A stretch of DNA of 48,830 nucleotides from Lachnospiraceae bacterium (GTDB lineage: Bacteria > Bacillota > Clostridia > Lachnospirales > Lachnospiraceae). Position numbers and translations under genes: made by a program. Shown in pieces: positions 25,462-33,845 of this stretch (the first letter of the stretch is position 1; the number at the start of each line of letters is the position of its first letter). The notes beneath the pieces were generated by a model, which saw nothing but the letters and a program-made list of their open reading frames with translations, made no database searches and was not told the DNA's origin. Location: NCBI GenBank assembly GCA_024697595.1, contig JAILFK010000017.1, positions 1 to 48,830 of the forward strand, given 5' to 3'.

Positions 25462-27429
25462 ATGTTAGAACAAGGCAATTATGTAGCAGATAGATATGAG
25501 ATATTAGATAAGATAGGTACTGGCGGAATGTCAGATGTTTATAAAGCAAAGGATCATATTCTTGGCCGTGAAGTGGCAATTAAAGTGTTAAAGCAGGAGT
25601 TTGCTGAGGATATTAACTTTGTCACAAAGTTTAGAACTGAGGCTCAGTCTGCAGCAGGACTTGAGCATCCAAATATTGTAAATATTTATGATGTAGGAAG
25701 TGATGACGGTTCATACTTTATAGTTATGGAGTATGTGGAAGGGATTACTTTAAAGACATATATTGAGAAAAAAGGTCAACTTAATTTTAAAGAGGCTATC
25801 AGTATTGCAATTCAAGTTGGTCGTGGTATAGAGGCTGCTCATAATAAGGGTATTATCCACAGAGATATCAAGCCTCAAAATATTATTATTTCCACAGAGG
25901 GTAAGGTGAAGGTTACGGATTTCGGTATTGCTAGAGCTACTTCAAGTAATACTATTCATTCTGATGTTATGGGATCAGTTCACTACGTATCACCAGAGCA
26001 AGCGAGAAATGGATTTGTTGATTTCAAGAGTGACATTTATTCTCTTGGTATTGTAATGTACGAGATGGTTACAGGTCGTGTGCCTTTTGATGGTGATTCA
26101 ACAGTTAATATTGCATTGAAACATTTACAAGACGATATCGTAACACCATCTGCTTATGCACCAGATCTTCCTATTAGTATAGAGAAAATCATTTTGAAAG
26201 CTACACTAAAAAGTCCGGATAGAAGATATGCTTCTATGGAAGACTTGTTGTTGGATTTGAAGAAGGCATTGGTTAGTCCTAATGAGGATTTTGTAAATAT
26301 TGTGGATGCAGAGGATGCAGAAAAGACCAAGATTTTGTCTGCGGAAGAACAACAAAAGATTAAAGATGAGTTATTAAATGAAGAATCTGATGAAGATGAC
26401 GATCTAGATGAAGAACAAGAAGATGATGAAGATGAAGATGAGGGCCCTGTAAATCCGAAGATGGACAAGGCTATCACAATTATGATTTTTGCTGCTGCTG
26501 CAATTATTATTGTATTGGTAGTATACTTCGTTGGATCATTCTTTGGAATATTTGGTGCTGGAACAGACAAGAAGGATGCACAGGAAAATGTTGAGAGTTA
26601 CGAGATGATCAGTGTTGTCGGAAAGACTGAAGATGAGGCGAAGAGTGCTTTGAAAAAAGCTGAAATTCCTTCTGATGTGTATGAATTTACATATGAGTCT
26701 AGCGACACTGTGGAAGAGGGCAAGGTTATCAGTCAATCAGTCAAGGCTGGTGAAATGGCATCTTCTAACAATAAAGCTATTATTAAGGTAAGTACTGGTG
26801 AATCAGATGAACCGGTGGAGATTCCTAATGTTACAGGAATGACAGAAGGTTCTGCAAAATCAGCGATTGAAGGAGCAGGATTTAAGTTCAGCAAGAGTTA
26901 TGAGTATTCGGCAGATACTCCTGAGGGTCAGGTTATAAGTTATTCACCATCTGGCTCTGCAAGTAAGGGAGATACAATTACTGTTGTTATTAGTGCTGGT
27001 ATTCAGTCTGTTCAGGTTCCTAGTATTACAGGAATGACAGAATCAGAGGCCAACAATGCATTGTCATCATCTGGTTTAAAAGTTGGAAATGTAACAAGAA
27101 CATATAGCGACAATGTTTCTGCAGGTAGAGTTATCAGCCAGGGTGTTGCATCAGGAAAGACTGTGGATGCATCTACATCAGTTGATTTTGTTGTAAGTGA
27201 TGGACCTAAGCCTGTATACTATAGTGGAAGCTTTACTGCATCATGTCCTGCAGATGCTGTAGCAGCTATAACAGTTACAATATCTGATGCAAATGGAACA
27301 CAGATCGATACAGCAACTTTAAATCCTGGAGATAGTAGAACTATTTCTGTAAATCATGTTGCTACATCTAGTATCAAAGTACAGTACAGTGATGGTAGAG
27401 CAGAAACTTATTCTTTGAGTAGAGAATAA
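25462..27429 (+). CDS. prkC: PASTA-domain serine/threonine kinase
   Basis: A 655-residue membrane kinase that senses peptidoglycan. The kinase domain (about 12-270) has the ATP lysine K41, HRD 133-135 and DFG 153-155. A very acidic juxtamembrane linker follows (EESDEDDDLDEEQEDDED). One transmembrane helix lies at about 337-360, then three PASTA repeats (about 375-575). After these comes an extra domain of about 70 residues starting YYSGSFTASCPADA, rich in Ser/Thr and beta-prone, which is not PASTA. An in-frame ATG at 25450 directly follows the stp stop; 25462 is chosen because MLEQGNYVADRYEI matches the family opening and GAGGTG precedes it. Confidence 0.96.
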   Translation: MLEQGNYVADRYEILDKIGTGGMSDVYKAKDHILGREVAIKVLKQEFAEDINFVTKFRTEAQSAAGLEHPNIVNIYDVGSDDGSYFIVMEYVEGITLKTYIEKKGQLNFKEAISIAIQVGRGIEAAHNKGIIHRDIKPQNIIISTEGKVKVTDFGIARATSSNTIHSDVMGSVHYVSPEQARNGFVDFKSDIYSLGIVMYEMVTGRVPFDGDSTVNIALKHLQDDIVTPSAYAPDLPISIEKIILKATLKSPDRRYASMEDLLLDLKKALVSPNEDFVNIVDAEDAEKTKILSAEEQQKIKDELLNEESDEDDDLDEEQEDDEDEDEGPVNPKMDKAITIMIFAAAAIIIVLVVYFVGSFFGIFGAGTDKKDAQENVESYEMISVVGKTEDEAKSALKKAEIPSDVYEFTYESSDTVEEGKVISQSVKAGEMASSNNKAIIKVSTGESDEPVEIPNVTGMTEGSAKSAIEGAGFKFSKSYEYSADTPEGQVISYSPSGSASKGDTITVVISAGIQSVQVPSITGMTESEANNALSSSGLKVGNVTRTYSDNVSAGRVISQGVASGKTVDASTSVDFVVSDGPKPVYYSGSFTASCPADAVAAITVTISDANGTQIDTATLNPGDSRTISVNHVATSSIKVQYSDGRAETYSLSRE

Positions 27430-27450
27430 TAAATCGTTTAAGACATAATT

Positions 27451-27479
27451 AGGGGCAGCAAATTTATTTTGTTGCCCCT
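27451..27479 (+). other. Hairpin between prkC and rsgA
   Basis: AGGGGCA (27451-27457) pairs with TGCCCCT (27473-27479), extended by one wobble and CAAA/TTTG. The bases after it (TATAAAGG) are not a T run, so this is a weak terminator at best, or an RNA-processing or attenuation element between kinase and GTPase genes. Confidence 0.5.
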
Positions 27480-27508
27480 TATAAAGGTAAAGTTATATTA
27501 GGAGAACA

Positions 27509-28405
27509 ATGACAGGAACTATAGTAAAGGGAATTGCAGGATTTTATTACGTATATGTTGAGGGAAGTGGCTTGTATGAGTGTAAGGCCAAAGGTGCTTT
27601 TCGAAAAGCAGGTATAAAGCCTCTTGTGGGAGATACCGTAGATATCAACGTGATAAATGAGGAAAATAAAATAGGAAATGTTGAGAAAATTCATCCTAGA
27701 AAAAATTCTCTAGTGCGTCCTGCTGTGGCCAATGTGGACCAGGCGTTGGTGATATTTGCCACATCCTCACCGGAACCTAATTTTAACCTTTTAGATAGGT
27801 TCCTTGTTATGATGGAATATCAAGAGATACCAGTGCATATCTGTTTTAACAAGATGGATTTAACAGATGATGATTGGAAAAATAAACTTATTAATATATA
27901 TGAAAATGCAGGATATCAAGTGCATTTTACAAGTGCAAAGCACCATGATGAGTCAAAGAGTGATGATGGTGTGGCGGAGATTCGAGAACTTTTAAGTGGG
28001 AAAATCACAACTGTGGCGGGTCCTTCAGGAGTTGGTAAATCAACCCTTATAAATAATATAAAGGGTGATGTGGTCATGGAGACAGGCTCTATAAGCGAGA
28101 AGATTGGCAGAGGAAAACATACCACCAGACATTCAGAACTTATTTATCTTGGTGATGATACATTTATCGTAGATACACCGGGATTCAGTTCCATGTATAT
28201 CCCTGAATTCGAGAAGGAAGATTTAAAAAATTGCTATCCTGAGTTTGATAAATATTCTGATGAGTGTAAATTTTTGGGTTGCGTACATATTAAAGAGCCT
28301 AAATGCGGAGTGAAGGATGCGGTAGAGCGAGGAGATATTGCATCTGAACGTTACGAGAACTACAAGCTATTGTTTGAAGAGATAGCTGCCAGACGAAAAT
28401 ATTAA
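27509..28405 (+). CDS. rsgA: Small-subunit maturation GTPase
   Basis: A 298-residue circularly permuted GTPase that checks 30S subunit maturation. It has an N-terminal OB-fold (about 1-70). The G4 motif NKMD comes before G1, GPSGVGKSTLIN, at about 170-181, which is the permutation hallmark. DTPGFSS (G3) follows, and the C-terminal zinc finger contains CKFLGCVHIKEPKC. TTAGGAGAACA precedes the ATG. rpe starts 13 bp after it. Confidence 0.97.
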   Translation: MTGTIVKGIAGFYYVYVEGSGLYECKAKGAFRKAGIKPLVGDTVDINVINEENKIGNVEKIHPRKNSLVRPAVANVDQALVIFATSSPEPNFNLLDRFLVMMEYQEIPVHICFNKMDLTDDDWKNKLINIYENAGYQVHFTSAKHHDESKSDDGVAEIRELLSGKITTVAGPSGVGKSTLINNIKGDVVMETGSISEKIGRGKHTTRHSELIYLGDDTFIVDTPGFSSMYIPEFEKEDLKNCYPEFDKYSDECKFLGCVHIKEPKCGVKDAVERGDIASERYENYKLLFEEIAARRKY

Positions 28406-28417
28406 AGAGGAGAAAAA

Positions 28418-29071
28418 ATGAAGTATTGTTTATCACCATCTATTTTAGCTGCTGATTATGGCAGATTGGCTGAAGAAATAAAATGTGTTGAAGATGCGGG
28501 AGCTCAGTATATCCATATTGATGTTATGGATGGAAAGTTTGCGCCGAATATCACTATAGGAATTCCTGTGATTGCTTCTATCAGAAAATACACAGATGCG
28601 ATTATGGATTGTCATTTAATGATTGAAGATCCAGATAGATATGTGGAAGAATTTGTAAAGGCGGGAGCTGACATTGTTACAGTTCATGCTGAGGCTTGCA
28701 CTCATCTTGATAGAACAATTAATCATATCAAGGAATTGGGGGCAATGGCTGGAGTTGCAATCAATCCTGCCACACCGATTTCTGCTATTGAAAATATATT
28801 GCCACTTGTGGATATGGTTTTGGTAATGTCTGTAAATCCAGGCTTTGGTGGACAAAAACTTATACCATATACTTTGGATAAGGTGGCTGATTTGCGTGAG
28901 ATTATTTCTGAGAAAAATCTCAAGATAGACATTGAGATTGATGGTGGTGTTACCATTGAAAATATTGACAAGGTTATTGAAGCTGGAGCTAATATTATCG
29001 TTGCGGGAAGTGCGGTTTATAAAGGTGACGCAGCGGACAATGTGGAAGCATTTTTGTCTCATATGAAATAG
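28418..29071 (+). CDS. rpe: Ribulose-phosphate 3-epimerase
   Basis: A 217-residue TIM-barrel enzyme of the pentose phosphate pathway. Conserved stretches are LSPSILAADYG (with the S/D set), HIDVMDGKFAPN, DCHLMIEDP, MSVNPGFGGQ and EIDGGVT; the catalytic aspartates and metal-binding His/Asp are present. AAAGAGGAGAAAAA precedes the ATG. The order rsgA-rpe-thiN is widely conserved in Firmicutes. Confidence 0.97.
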   Translation: MKYCLSPSILAADYGRLAEEIKCVEDAGAQYIHIDVMDGKFAPNITIGIPVIASIRKYTDAIMDCHLMIEDPDRYVEEFVKAGADIVTVHAEACTHLDRTINHIKELGAMAGVAINPATPISAIENILPLVDMVLVMSVNPGFGGQKLIPYTLDKVADLREIISEKNLKIDIEIDGGVTIENIDKVIEAGANIIVAGSAVYKGDAADNVEAFLSHMK

Positions 29072-29098
29072 TTTGTTAAGAGAGAATGAGTTGAAGAT

Positions 29099-29770
29099 AT
29101 GAGTACATTTATCATAGCAGGTGGCAATGCCGATATAGAATTTTTAACTGAATATATGGCTGAAAATTTTTCGGACTCAGATATATGTATTGCGGCGGAT
29201 GCTGGGATAAAAGTCTGCGAAAAACTTCAAATAGTTCCAAATTATATAATAGGTGATTTTGATTCTCTTTCAAATTCGGATAGAGAATTGATGGAGCAGA
29301 CCTATGGTGGTAAAGATGTAAAAACCGAGATTATCACTTTGAATCCTATCAAGGATGATACGGATACAGAGGCTGCATTACATTTGGCTTTTTCTGTTTC
29401 AGATGAAGAGATATATATGCTTGGTGCGACGGGAAGTAGATTGGATCACACCTATGGCAATATTGAACTTCTTAGGCAGGGCGTTGATTCAAAACATAAA
29501 GTATATATTGTGGATAAAAACAATCGCATTAGCATGATTTCCAATGAAACTGTGCTAATCTCCAAGGAGGAGCAGTTTGGTAAATATTTGTCTCTTTTCC
29601 CGGTTGGGGGTGCATGTGAGGGCGTAAGTGTGATGGGTACTTTTTATCCTTTGGAAAATAAAATATTATCAGGAGGGAATACTCTTGGGGTGAGTAATGA
29701 AATAGTATCTGATTGTGCTAAAATTACTGTCAAGAAGGGGAAACTTCTGATAATAGAAAGTCTAGATTAA
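29099..29770 (+). CDS. thiN: Thiamine pyrophosphokinase
   Basis: A 223-residue enzyme that converts thiamine to thiamine pyrophosphate. The N-terminal catalytic domain has CIAADAGIKVCEKL, IIGDFDSLS (about 51-59) and DDTDTEAALHLA (about 85-96), which are the metal/ATP-binding acidic motifs, then GATGSRLDHTYGNI. The C-terminal thiamine-binding beta domain is from about 150. It closes the long housekeeping run; the next gene has its own promoter. Confidence 0.93.
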   Translation: MSTFIIAGGNADIEFLTEYMAENFSDSDICIAADAGIKVCEKLQIVPNYIIGDFDSLSNSDRELMEQTYGGKDVKTEIITLNPIKDDTDTEAALHLAFSVSDEEIYMLGATGSRLDHTYGNIELLRQGVDSKHKVYIVDKNNRISMISNETVLISKEEQFGKYLSLFPVGGACEGVSVMGTFYPLENKILSGGNTLGVSNEIVSDCAKITVKKGKLLIIESLD

Positions 29771-29800
29771 ATTTCTGTAAAAATCTTATAAAATCTGTAT

Positions 29801-29815
29801 AAATGTCTGACATTT
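29801..29815. promoter_or_regulatory. Perfect palindrome beside the glgC promoter, candidate operator
   Basis: AAATGTC-T-GACATTT has perfect 7-bp arms and ends two bases before the -35 box at 29818. The position suits an activator or a repressor of glgCD. The binding protein is unknown. Confidence 0.5.
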
Positions 29816-29817
29816 CC

Positions 29818-29846
29818 TTGATACTTTTTAGTATATTTTATATAAT
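29818..29846 (+). promoter_or_regulatory. Sigma-A promoter of glgCD
   Basis: TTGATA (29818-29823), 17-bp spacer, TATAAT (29841-29846). The predicted start is near 29853, leaving a leader of about 24 bases with the ribosome site AGGGGGG at 29863-29869. Confidence 0.8.
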
Positions 29847-29876
29847 TTAAAGTATAAAAATCAGGGGGGTCTTCAA

Positions 29877-31085
29877 ATGGCAAAAGAGATGATTGCAATG
29901 TTGCTAGCTGGTGGTCAGGGCTCGCGACTTTATGCACTAACAAAAAATTTAGCAAAACCGGCCGTCCCATTTGGGGGGAAATATCGTATAATTGATTTTC
30001 CATTATCTAATTGTGTAAACTCAGGCATTGACACTGTAGGAATTCTTACACAATATCAACCATTAGTGTTAAATGAATATATAGGAAATGGACAACCATG
30101 GGATTTGGATAGATTGTATGGTGGTGTTCATGTGCTGCCGCCATATCAGAAAGCTCAGGGGTCTGACTGGTATAAGGGCACAGCCAATGCTATTTATCAA
30201 AATATTCCTTTTATTGAGAGATACGAACCTGAATATGTGATTATACTGTCTGGTGATCAGATATGTAAGCAGGATTACAGTGAATTTCTTGATTTTCATA
30301 AGGAGAAAAAAGCTGAGTTTTCTGTGGCTGTCATGGAGGTTCCTTGGGAGGAGGCTCCTAGATTTGGACTTATGGTAACGGATGACAATGACAAGATTAC
30401 AGAATTTCAGGAAAAACCAAAGGAACCAAAATCTAATTTGGCATCCATGGGAATATATATCTTCAACTGGGATGTGTTGAAAAAATATCTTGAGGAAGAT
30501 GAGGCTGATCCAAATTCTGAAAATGATTTTGGAAATAATATTATTCCAAATATGCTTCAAGATGGAAGAGATATGTACGCTTATCATTTTGAAGGATACT
30601 GGAAGGATGTTGGAACAATAGCTTCACTCTGGGAGGCTAACATGGAGGTGTTGGATCCTGAGGGAAGCGGATTAAATATATTTGATGAGAACTGGAAAAT
30701 TTATAGTCGTAATTCTGGTAAACCTGGGCATAGAATCGACGCGGAAGCAACCATAGAGGACTCATTGATAACAGATGGATGTAGAATACATGGTTTAGTT
30801 AAACATTCTATTTTATTCTCTGGTGTGACAATAGAATCCGGCGCTGTGGTGGAGGACGCAGTTATTATGGGCGGCGCTACCATATGTAAAGGTGCTACAG
30901 TATCTCATTGTATTATTGCAGAAAATGTGGTGGTTGGACCTGGAGCTGAGGTGGGAGTTATGCCGAAGCGTGGAAAAGAAGGCGGAGTTGCCACTATTGG
31001 AGCAAATGTAAAGATTGGAGCTGGAGCAATAATTGGACCAGATGCTATGGTAGAAAATGATGTAAAGGAGGGGACAACATTATGA
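29877..31085 (+). CDS. glgC: Glucose-1-phosphate adenylyltransferase, catalytic subunit
   Basis: A 402-residue ADP-glucose pyrophosphorylase that supplies ADP-glucose for glycogen. The nucleotidyltransferase domain has the intact [20 protein letters not shown] motif and [13 protein letters not shown]. The catalytic aspartate is in ILSGDQIC, and FQEKPKEP and GYWKDVGTI are present. The C-terminal left-handed beta-helix runs from about 290. The four-base ATGA overlap with glgD, with AAAGGAGGGG inside glgC, couples the two subunits. Confidence 0.97.
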   Translation: MAKEMIAMLLAGGQGSRLYALTKNLAKPAVPFGGKYRIIDFPLSNCVNSGIDTVGILTQYQPLVLNEYIGNGQPWDLDRLYGGVHVLPPYQKAQGSDWYKGTANAIYQNIPFIERYEPEYVIILSGDQICKQDYSEFLDFHKEKKAEFSVAVMEVPWEEAPRFGLMVTDDNDKITEFQEKPKEPKSNLASMGIYIFNWDVLKKYLEEDEADPNSENDFGNNIIPNMLQDGRDMYAYHFEGYWKDVGTIASLWEANMEVLDPEGSGLNIFDENWKIYSRNSGKPGHRIDAEATIEDSLITDGCRIHGLVKHSILFSGVTIESGAVVEDAVIMGGATICKGATVSHCIIAENVVVGPGAEVGVMPKRGKEGGVATIGANVKIGAGAIIGPDAMVENDVKEGTTL

Positions 31086-32227
31086 TATCATCAAACTCTG
31101 ATGCTCTCGGCATCATTTTTACAAATACATATGACTCTACAATCCCTGAGTTGACAGCGCGTAGGTCTATGGCGTCGCTTCCATTTGCCGCCAGATATAG
31201 ACTTATTGATTTTGTTTTATCAGGTATGGTTAACGGAGGAATCGATAATGTATCTCTCATGGTAAGAGAAAATTACTTATCACTTTTAGATCATTTGGGA
31301 ACTGGAAAGGAATGGGATCTGTCTAGAAAAAATGGTGGATTAAATATTATTCCTCCTTTTGCTAACAGAGCTACTTCCATATATAGTGGACGTGTTGATG
31401 CTATCAACAATATATTGAATTTCTTAAAGGGGCAGAAAGAAAAATATGTAGTAATATCTGATTCTAATGTGGTTTCAAATGTGGATTTTAAGGATGTAAT
31501 TAAATTTCATATTGAAAAAGAGGCGGATATAACTATCGTCTATAGAAAAGATAAGGTTTTGAATGTAGACACTCAGTCCATTATGGATAACAACGAAAAT
31601 TATTTTACAATTGACTTGGACGGAACTAGAGTTACAGGTATGAATATCAATCCAGAACCTAAAAGAGCTGCTCAAAATGCTTCCATCAACATTTATGTTA
31701 TGGATAGACAGATGTTGATTGATGAAGTTACCAAGGCATATAGAAATGGTTTTACTCATTTTGAGAGAGACATATTTGCTAACAATATTGAAGACTATAA
31801 TATTCAGGCATATGAGTACAAGGGATATGAGGCTCGAATTATGAGCATTAAGGATTACTTTGATGAGAGTATGCGTCTCATCGATGAAAAAAATCTTGAT
31901 GAACTATTTGGCCATGCACCAATGAGAACCAAGGTAAGAGATGATGCGCCAACAAGATATCTAAAAGGATGTAGAGTGGATAATGTTATGGCTGCCGATG
32001 GTTGCGTCATAGAAGGTGAGGTTGAAAATTCAGTTTTGTTTAGAGGGGTTCGAGTAGGAAAAGGTGCCAAGGTAAAAAATTCTATTTTAATGCAGGATAC
32101 AGAAGTGAAACCTGGTGCTGAAGTAAGTTATGTTATAACTGATAAAGATGTTACAATTGGGGCTAATAAGCAATTGGCTGGAACAGATTCCTTCCCTGTT
32201 TTTGTTGCAAAAGGTAAGACGGTATAA
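31082..32227 (+). CDS. glgD: GlgD, non-catalytic partner of GlgC
   Basis: A 381-residue paralogue of GlgC. The nucleotide-binding GGxGxRL loop is replaced by [15 protein letters not shown], and the catalytic SGD is replaced by ISDSNV, while the fold-defining [16 protein letters not shown] and the C-terminal beta-helix are kept. In Firmicutes GlgD joins GlgC in a hetero-oligomer and modulates its activity. It probably cannot make ADP-glucose alone. The next gene starts 14 bp downstream. Confidence 0.95.
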   Translation: MISSNSDALGIIFTNTYDSTIPELTARRSMASLPFAARYRLIDFVLSGMVNGGIDNVSLMVRENYLSLLDHLGTGKEWDLSRKNGGLNIIPPFANRATSIYSGRVDAINNILNFLKGQKEKYVVISDSNVVSNVDFKDVIKFHIEKEADITIVYRKDKVLNVDTQSIMDNNENYFTIDLDGTRVTGMNINPEPKRAAQNASINIYVMDRQMLIDEVTKAYRNGFTHFERDIFANNIEDYNIQAYEYKGYEARIMSIKDYFDESMRLIDEKNLDELFGHAPMRTKVRDDAPTRYLKGCRVDNVMAADGCVIEGEVENSVLFRGVRVGKGAKVKNSILMQDTEVKPGAEVSYVITDKDVTIGANKQLAGTDSFPVFVAKGKTV

Positions 32228-32241
32228 GTGGAGTAAAAGTT

Positions 32242-32943
32242 ATGGATTATGACAACAAAGTTATACAGGAATTTATAGATTATAATCAAGATGGAGAAAG
32301 AATATGTAAGTCTTTGCCGGAGAATAAAGATATACTTTATATTTTAAATCGCGATAATTCTGAATTTATAAATCGAGGGATATTATTTGCTGTGGTTGCA
32401 CATAGTAAACAAAAGCGTAAGGGAACAGATTTCCCGTACATAATTCATCCTCTAGAAGTAGGTGGTATAGTTTCTAGACTTGTGGATGAAGATAGTGTTG
32501 AGATTGAAATGTCCAAGGAGGATGTGATTGTAGCGGCTTTGCTTCATGATGTGATTGAGGATACGGATTACGGCTATGATGATATTTATGAGGAATTTAA
32601 TAAGGCAGTTGCAGATCTTGTTCAGGATGAGAGTGAGGATAAGATGCGACATATCTCTAAGGAAAAATCCTGGAAAATTCGAAAAGATACTGCTTTAAAG
32701 CATTTAAAGGATGTGAGGTTAGAAGCAAAACTTATTGCTTTGGCAGATAAGTTGTCAAATATGCGGATGTCTGTGGAGTCTTATTATAGAAAGGGCGACA
32801 GAATGTGGGATGCATTTAATGAAAAAGATCCAGCTGTTCAAAAATGGTATTATACTGAAATCGCCAGGACATTGAAAGATTTAAATAAAACCTGGGCGAT
32901 GGAAGAGTATTACAAATGTTTGAAAATAGTTTTTAAAGATTAG
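32242..32943 (+). CDS. HD-domain protein, small alarmone hydrolase-like
   Basis: A 233-residue protein with the HD domain of RelA/SpoT and MESH1: H54 in VAHSKQKRKG, the IIHPLEV strand, H102-D103 in LLHDVIEDTD, and the late Asp in ALADKLSNMR (about 172). The synthetase and ACT/TGS domains of full RelA are absent. It probably hydrolyses (p)ppGpp or a related nucleotide. It follows glgD by 14 bp, so it may be co-expressed with glycogen synthesis, and is closed by a terminator. GTGGAG precedes the ATG. Confidence 0.85.
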   Translation: MDYDNKVIQEFIDYNQDGERICKSLPENKDILYILNRDNSEFINRGILFAVVAHSKQKRKGTDFPYIIHPLEVGGIVSRLVDEDSVEIEMSKEDVIVAALLHDVIEDTDYGYDDIYEEFNKAVADLVQDESEDKMRHISKEKSWKIRKDTALKHLKDVRLEAKLIALADKLSNMRMSVESYYRKGDRMWDAFNEKDPAVQKWYYTEIARTLKDLNKTWAMEEYYKCLKIVFKD

Positions 32944-32980
32944 AATAATACTTATTATATTAGAGTGTTTTGGAAAAATA

Positions 32981-33016
32981 AACACTACAGAATTTATATT
33001 CTGTGGTGTTTTTATT
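32981..33016 (+). terminator. Intrinsic terminator of the glgCD-HD unit
   Basis: AACACtACAGAAT (32981-32993) pairs with ATTCTGTgGTGTT (32998-33010), with one T-G pair, followed by TTTATTT. It faces the terminator of the peptide genes on the other strand. Confidence 0.85.
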
Positions 33017-33079
33017 TGCCTTATTTTGGTTTTTTGTTTACTAAATATCTAGATTATTAAGAAATGGAGAGCTTTTTGC

Positions 33080-33144
33080 AAAAAAAATAAGCCGCGGAAA
33101 AATTTCCGGGCCTTCTAGAAAGGGTGCAGTACATCTGCGCCCTT
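33080..33144 (-). terminator. Double hairpin and T run ending the peptide-gene transcript
   Basis: Read on the - strand: a 10-bp stem AAGGGcGCAG/CTGCaCCCTT (33144-33120), then a second stem GCCCGGAAA/TTTCCgCGGC with one bulge (about 33111-33091), then TTATTTTTTTT. The second hairpin is the terminator. The first may protect the 3' end. Confidence 0.8.
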
Positions 33145-33165
33145 GGCATCTTATGTAGTTTTAAA

Positions 33166-33285
33166 TTAGTACTGACCTAAAGCATATTTGAAGAAAGATA
33201 CTGCATCTTTACCAGCCAACTCCTGTGACTCTACATACTTTGTGTAATCTGCTACTACCATACCAAGTGAATTTGTGAATTCCAT
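33166..33285 (-). CDS. 39-residue peptide, copy 2 of a tandem pair
   Basis: A small gene of an unrecognised family. It opens MEFTNSLGMVVADYTKYV and ends AVSFFKYALGQY. Its neighbour upstream on the same strand (33377-33496) is also 39 residues and shares YxxYV in the middle and VSFFKYAxG near the end, so both are real and related. A very strong ribosome site, GAGGAGGT, lies eight bases before the ATG. There is no signal peptide, membrane segment or cysteine; the peptide is amphipathic and weakly acidic. It is the last gene of a - strand transcript that starts at a near-consensus promoter (33556-33528) and ends in a double hairpin. Possible roles are signalling peptide, small regulator or structural peptide; none is shown by the sequence. 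Confidence 0.8.
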   Translation of the reverse strand: MEFTNSLGMVVADYTKYVESQELAGKDAVSFFKYALGQY

Positions 33286-33344
33286 AATCGTTACCTCCTC
33301 ATAATTGAAAGCTTATTAAAAATTTAAATTGTTAACTTATTTGT

Positions 33345-33360
33345 GATCTTTGCCAAGATC
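33345..33360 (-). other. Hairpin between the two peptide genes
   Basis: GATCTT (33345-33350) and AAGATC (33355-33360) form a perfect 6-bp stem with a four-base loop. No T run follows on the - strand, so it is more likely a processing or stability element between the two reading frames. Confidence 0.4.
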
Positions 33361-33376
33361 TGTTTAATCGTTATGA

Positions 33377-33496
33377 TTATTTTTCAAAACCAAATGCATA
33401 CTTGAAAAATGAAACTGGCTCAACATCATTTGCATTTGCTTCGCGAACGTATGAATCATAACTAGCATAAAGCTCATTGAATGAATCTTCAAACAT
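33377..33496 (-). CDS. 39-residue peptide, copy 1 of a tandem pair
   Basis: The first gene behind the strong - strand promoter. The peptide opens MFEDSFNELYASYDSYV and ends PVSFFKYAFGFEK. Compared with the downstream copy, the residues Y13, Y16-V17 and V28-SFFKYA-34 then G36 are shared at an offset of one. AAAGGAGGA lies a few bases before the ATG. It is acidic (eight Asp/Glu, three Lys/Arg), with no signal peptide or membrane helix. An in-frame upstream extension to 33682 is possible but would cross the promoter and has a different composition, so it was not used. Function unknown; divergent transcription from a TetR gene suggests regulated expression. Confidence 0.82.
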   Translation of the reverse strand: MFEDSFNELYASYDSYVREANANDVEPVSFFKYAFGFEK

Positions 33497-33527
33497 CTTT
33501 GCGTTCCTCCTTTCCTTTGATGACCTT

Positions 33528-33556
33528 ACTATACACCCGCCCTTAAACATTGTCAA
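33528..33556 (-). promoter_or_regulatory. Near-consensus sigma-A promoter of the peptide genes
   Basis: On the - strand TTGACA (33556-33551), a 17-bp spacer and TATAGT (33533-33528). An A/T-rich stretch lies just upstream of the -35. Predicted start near 33521, leader of about 25 bases. It is the best promoter in the window. Confidence 0.9.
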
Positions 33557-33574
33557 CAAAAACTTTAAAAGAAA

Positions 33575-33593
33575 TTTGTGCAAATGACACAAA
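33575..33593. promoter_or_regulatory. Dyad TTTGTG-N7-CACAAA upstream of the peptide promoter
   Basis: A perfect 6-bp inverted repeat centred at 33584, about 63 bases upstream of the predicted start, which is a usual position for an activator. The TTGTGCA core recurs inverted (TTGCACAA) near 33649-33656. Confidence 0.4.
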
Positions 33594-33670
33594 AAACAGC
33601 CCAAAAGTGCGAAAAACGACGAATGAGAATATTTAGCACGTGTATATATTGCACAATAGAATGGCGGTAT

Positions 33671-33684
33671 AAATGTGCACATTT
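33671..33684. promoter_or_regulatory. 14-bp palindrome in the divergent region
   Basis: AAATGTGCACATTT is a perfect palindrome. Its half-site AAATGT is also the half-site of the palindrome beside the glgC promoter (29801-29815), so one regulator family might bind both. This link is inference. Confidence 0.4.
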
Positions 33685-33814
33685 ACCATAAAATTAAAGG
33701 GGAGGTAACATTAAGGTAACATATATGAAACATCTATTGTACAAGATATATAAAAATCCAGGTATTTAGAATTTTATACAAAACCAGGGCATTTTTTTTG
33801 TTAAATATAGGTTG

Positions 33815-33843
33815 TTGAGGCAAATAAGGGCAGGTGTTACAAT
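33815..33843 (+). promoter_or_regulatory. Promoter of the tetR operon
   Basis: TTGAGG (33815-33820), 17-bp spacer, TACAAT (33838-33843) with an extended TG at 33835-33836. Predicted start near 33850, within the dyads that follow. Confidence 0.65.
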
Positions 33844-33845
33844 AA

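Noticed and set aside
33377-33682. Longer 101-residue version of peptide copy 1
   Set aside because: The extension runs through the promoter and the ribosome site of the 39-residue form and has unrelated, cysteine- and phenylalanine-rich composition.
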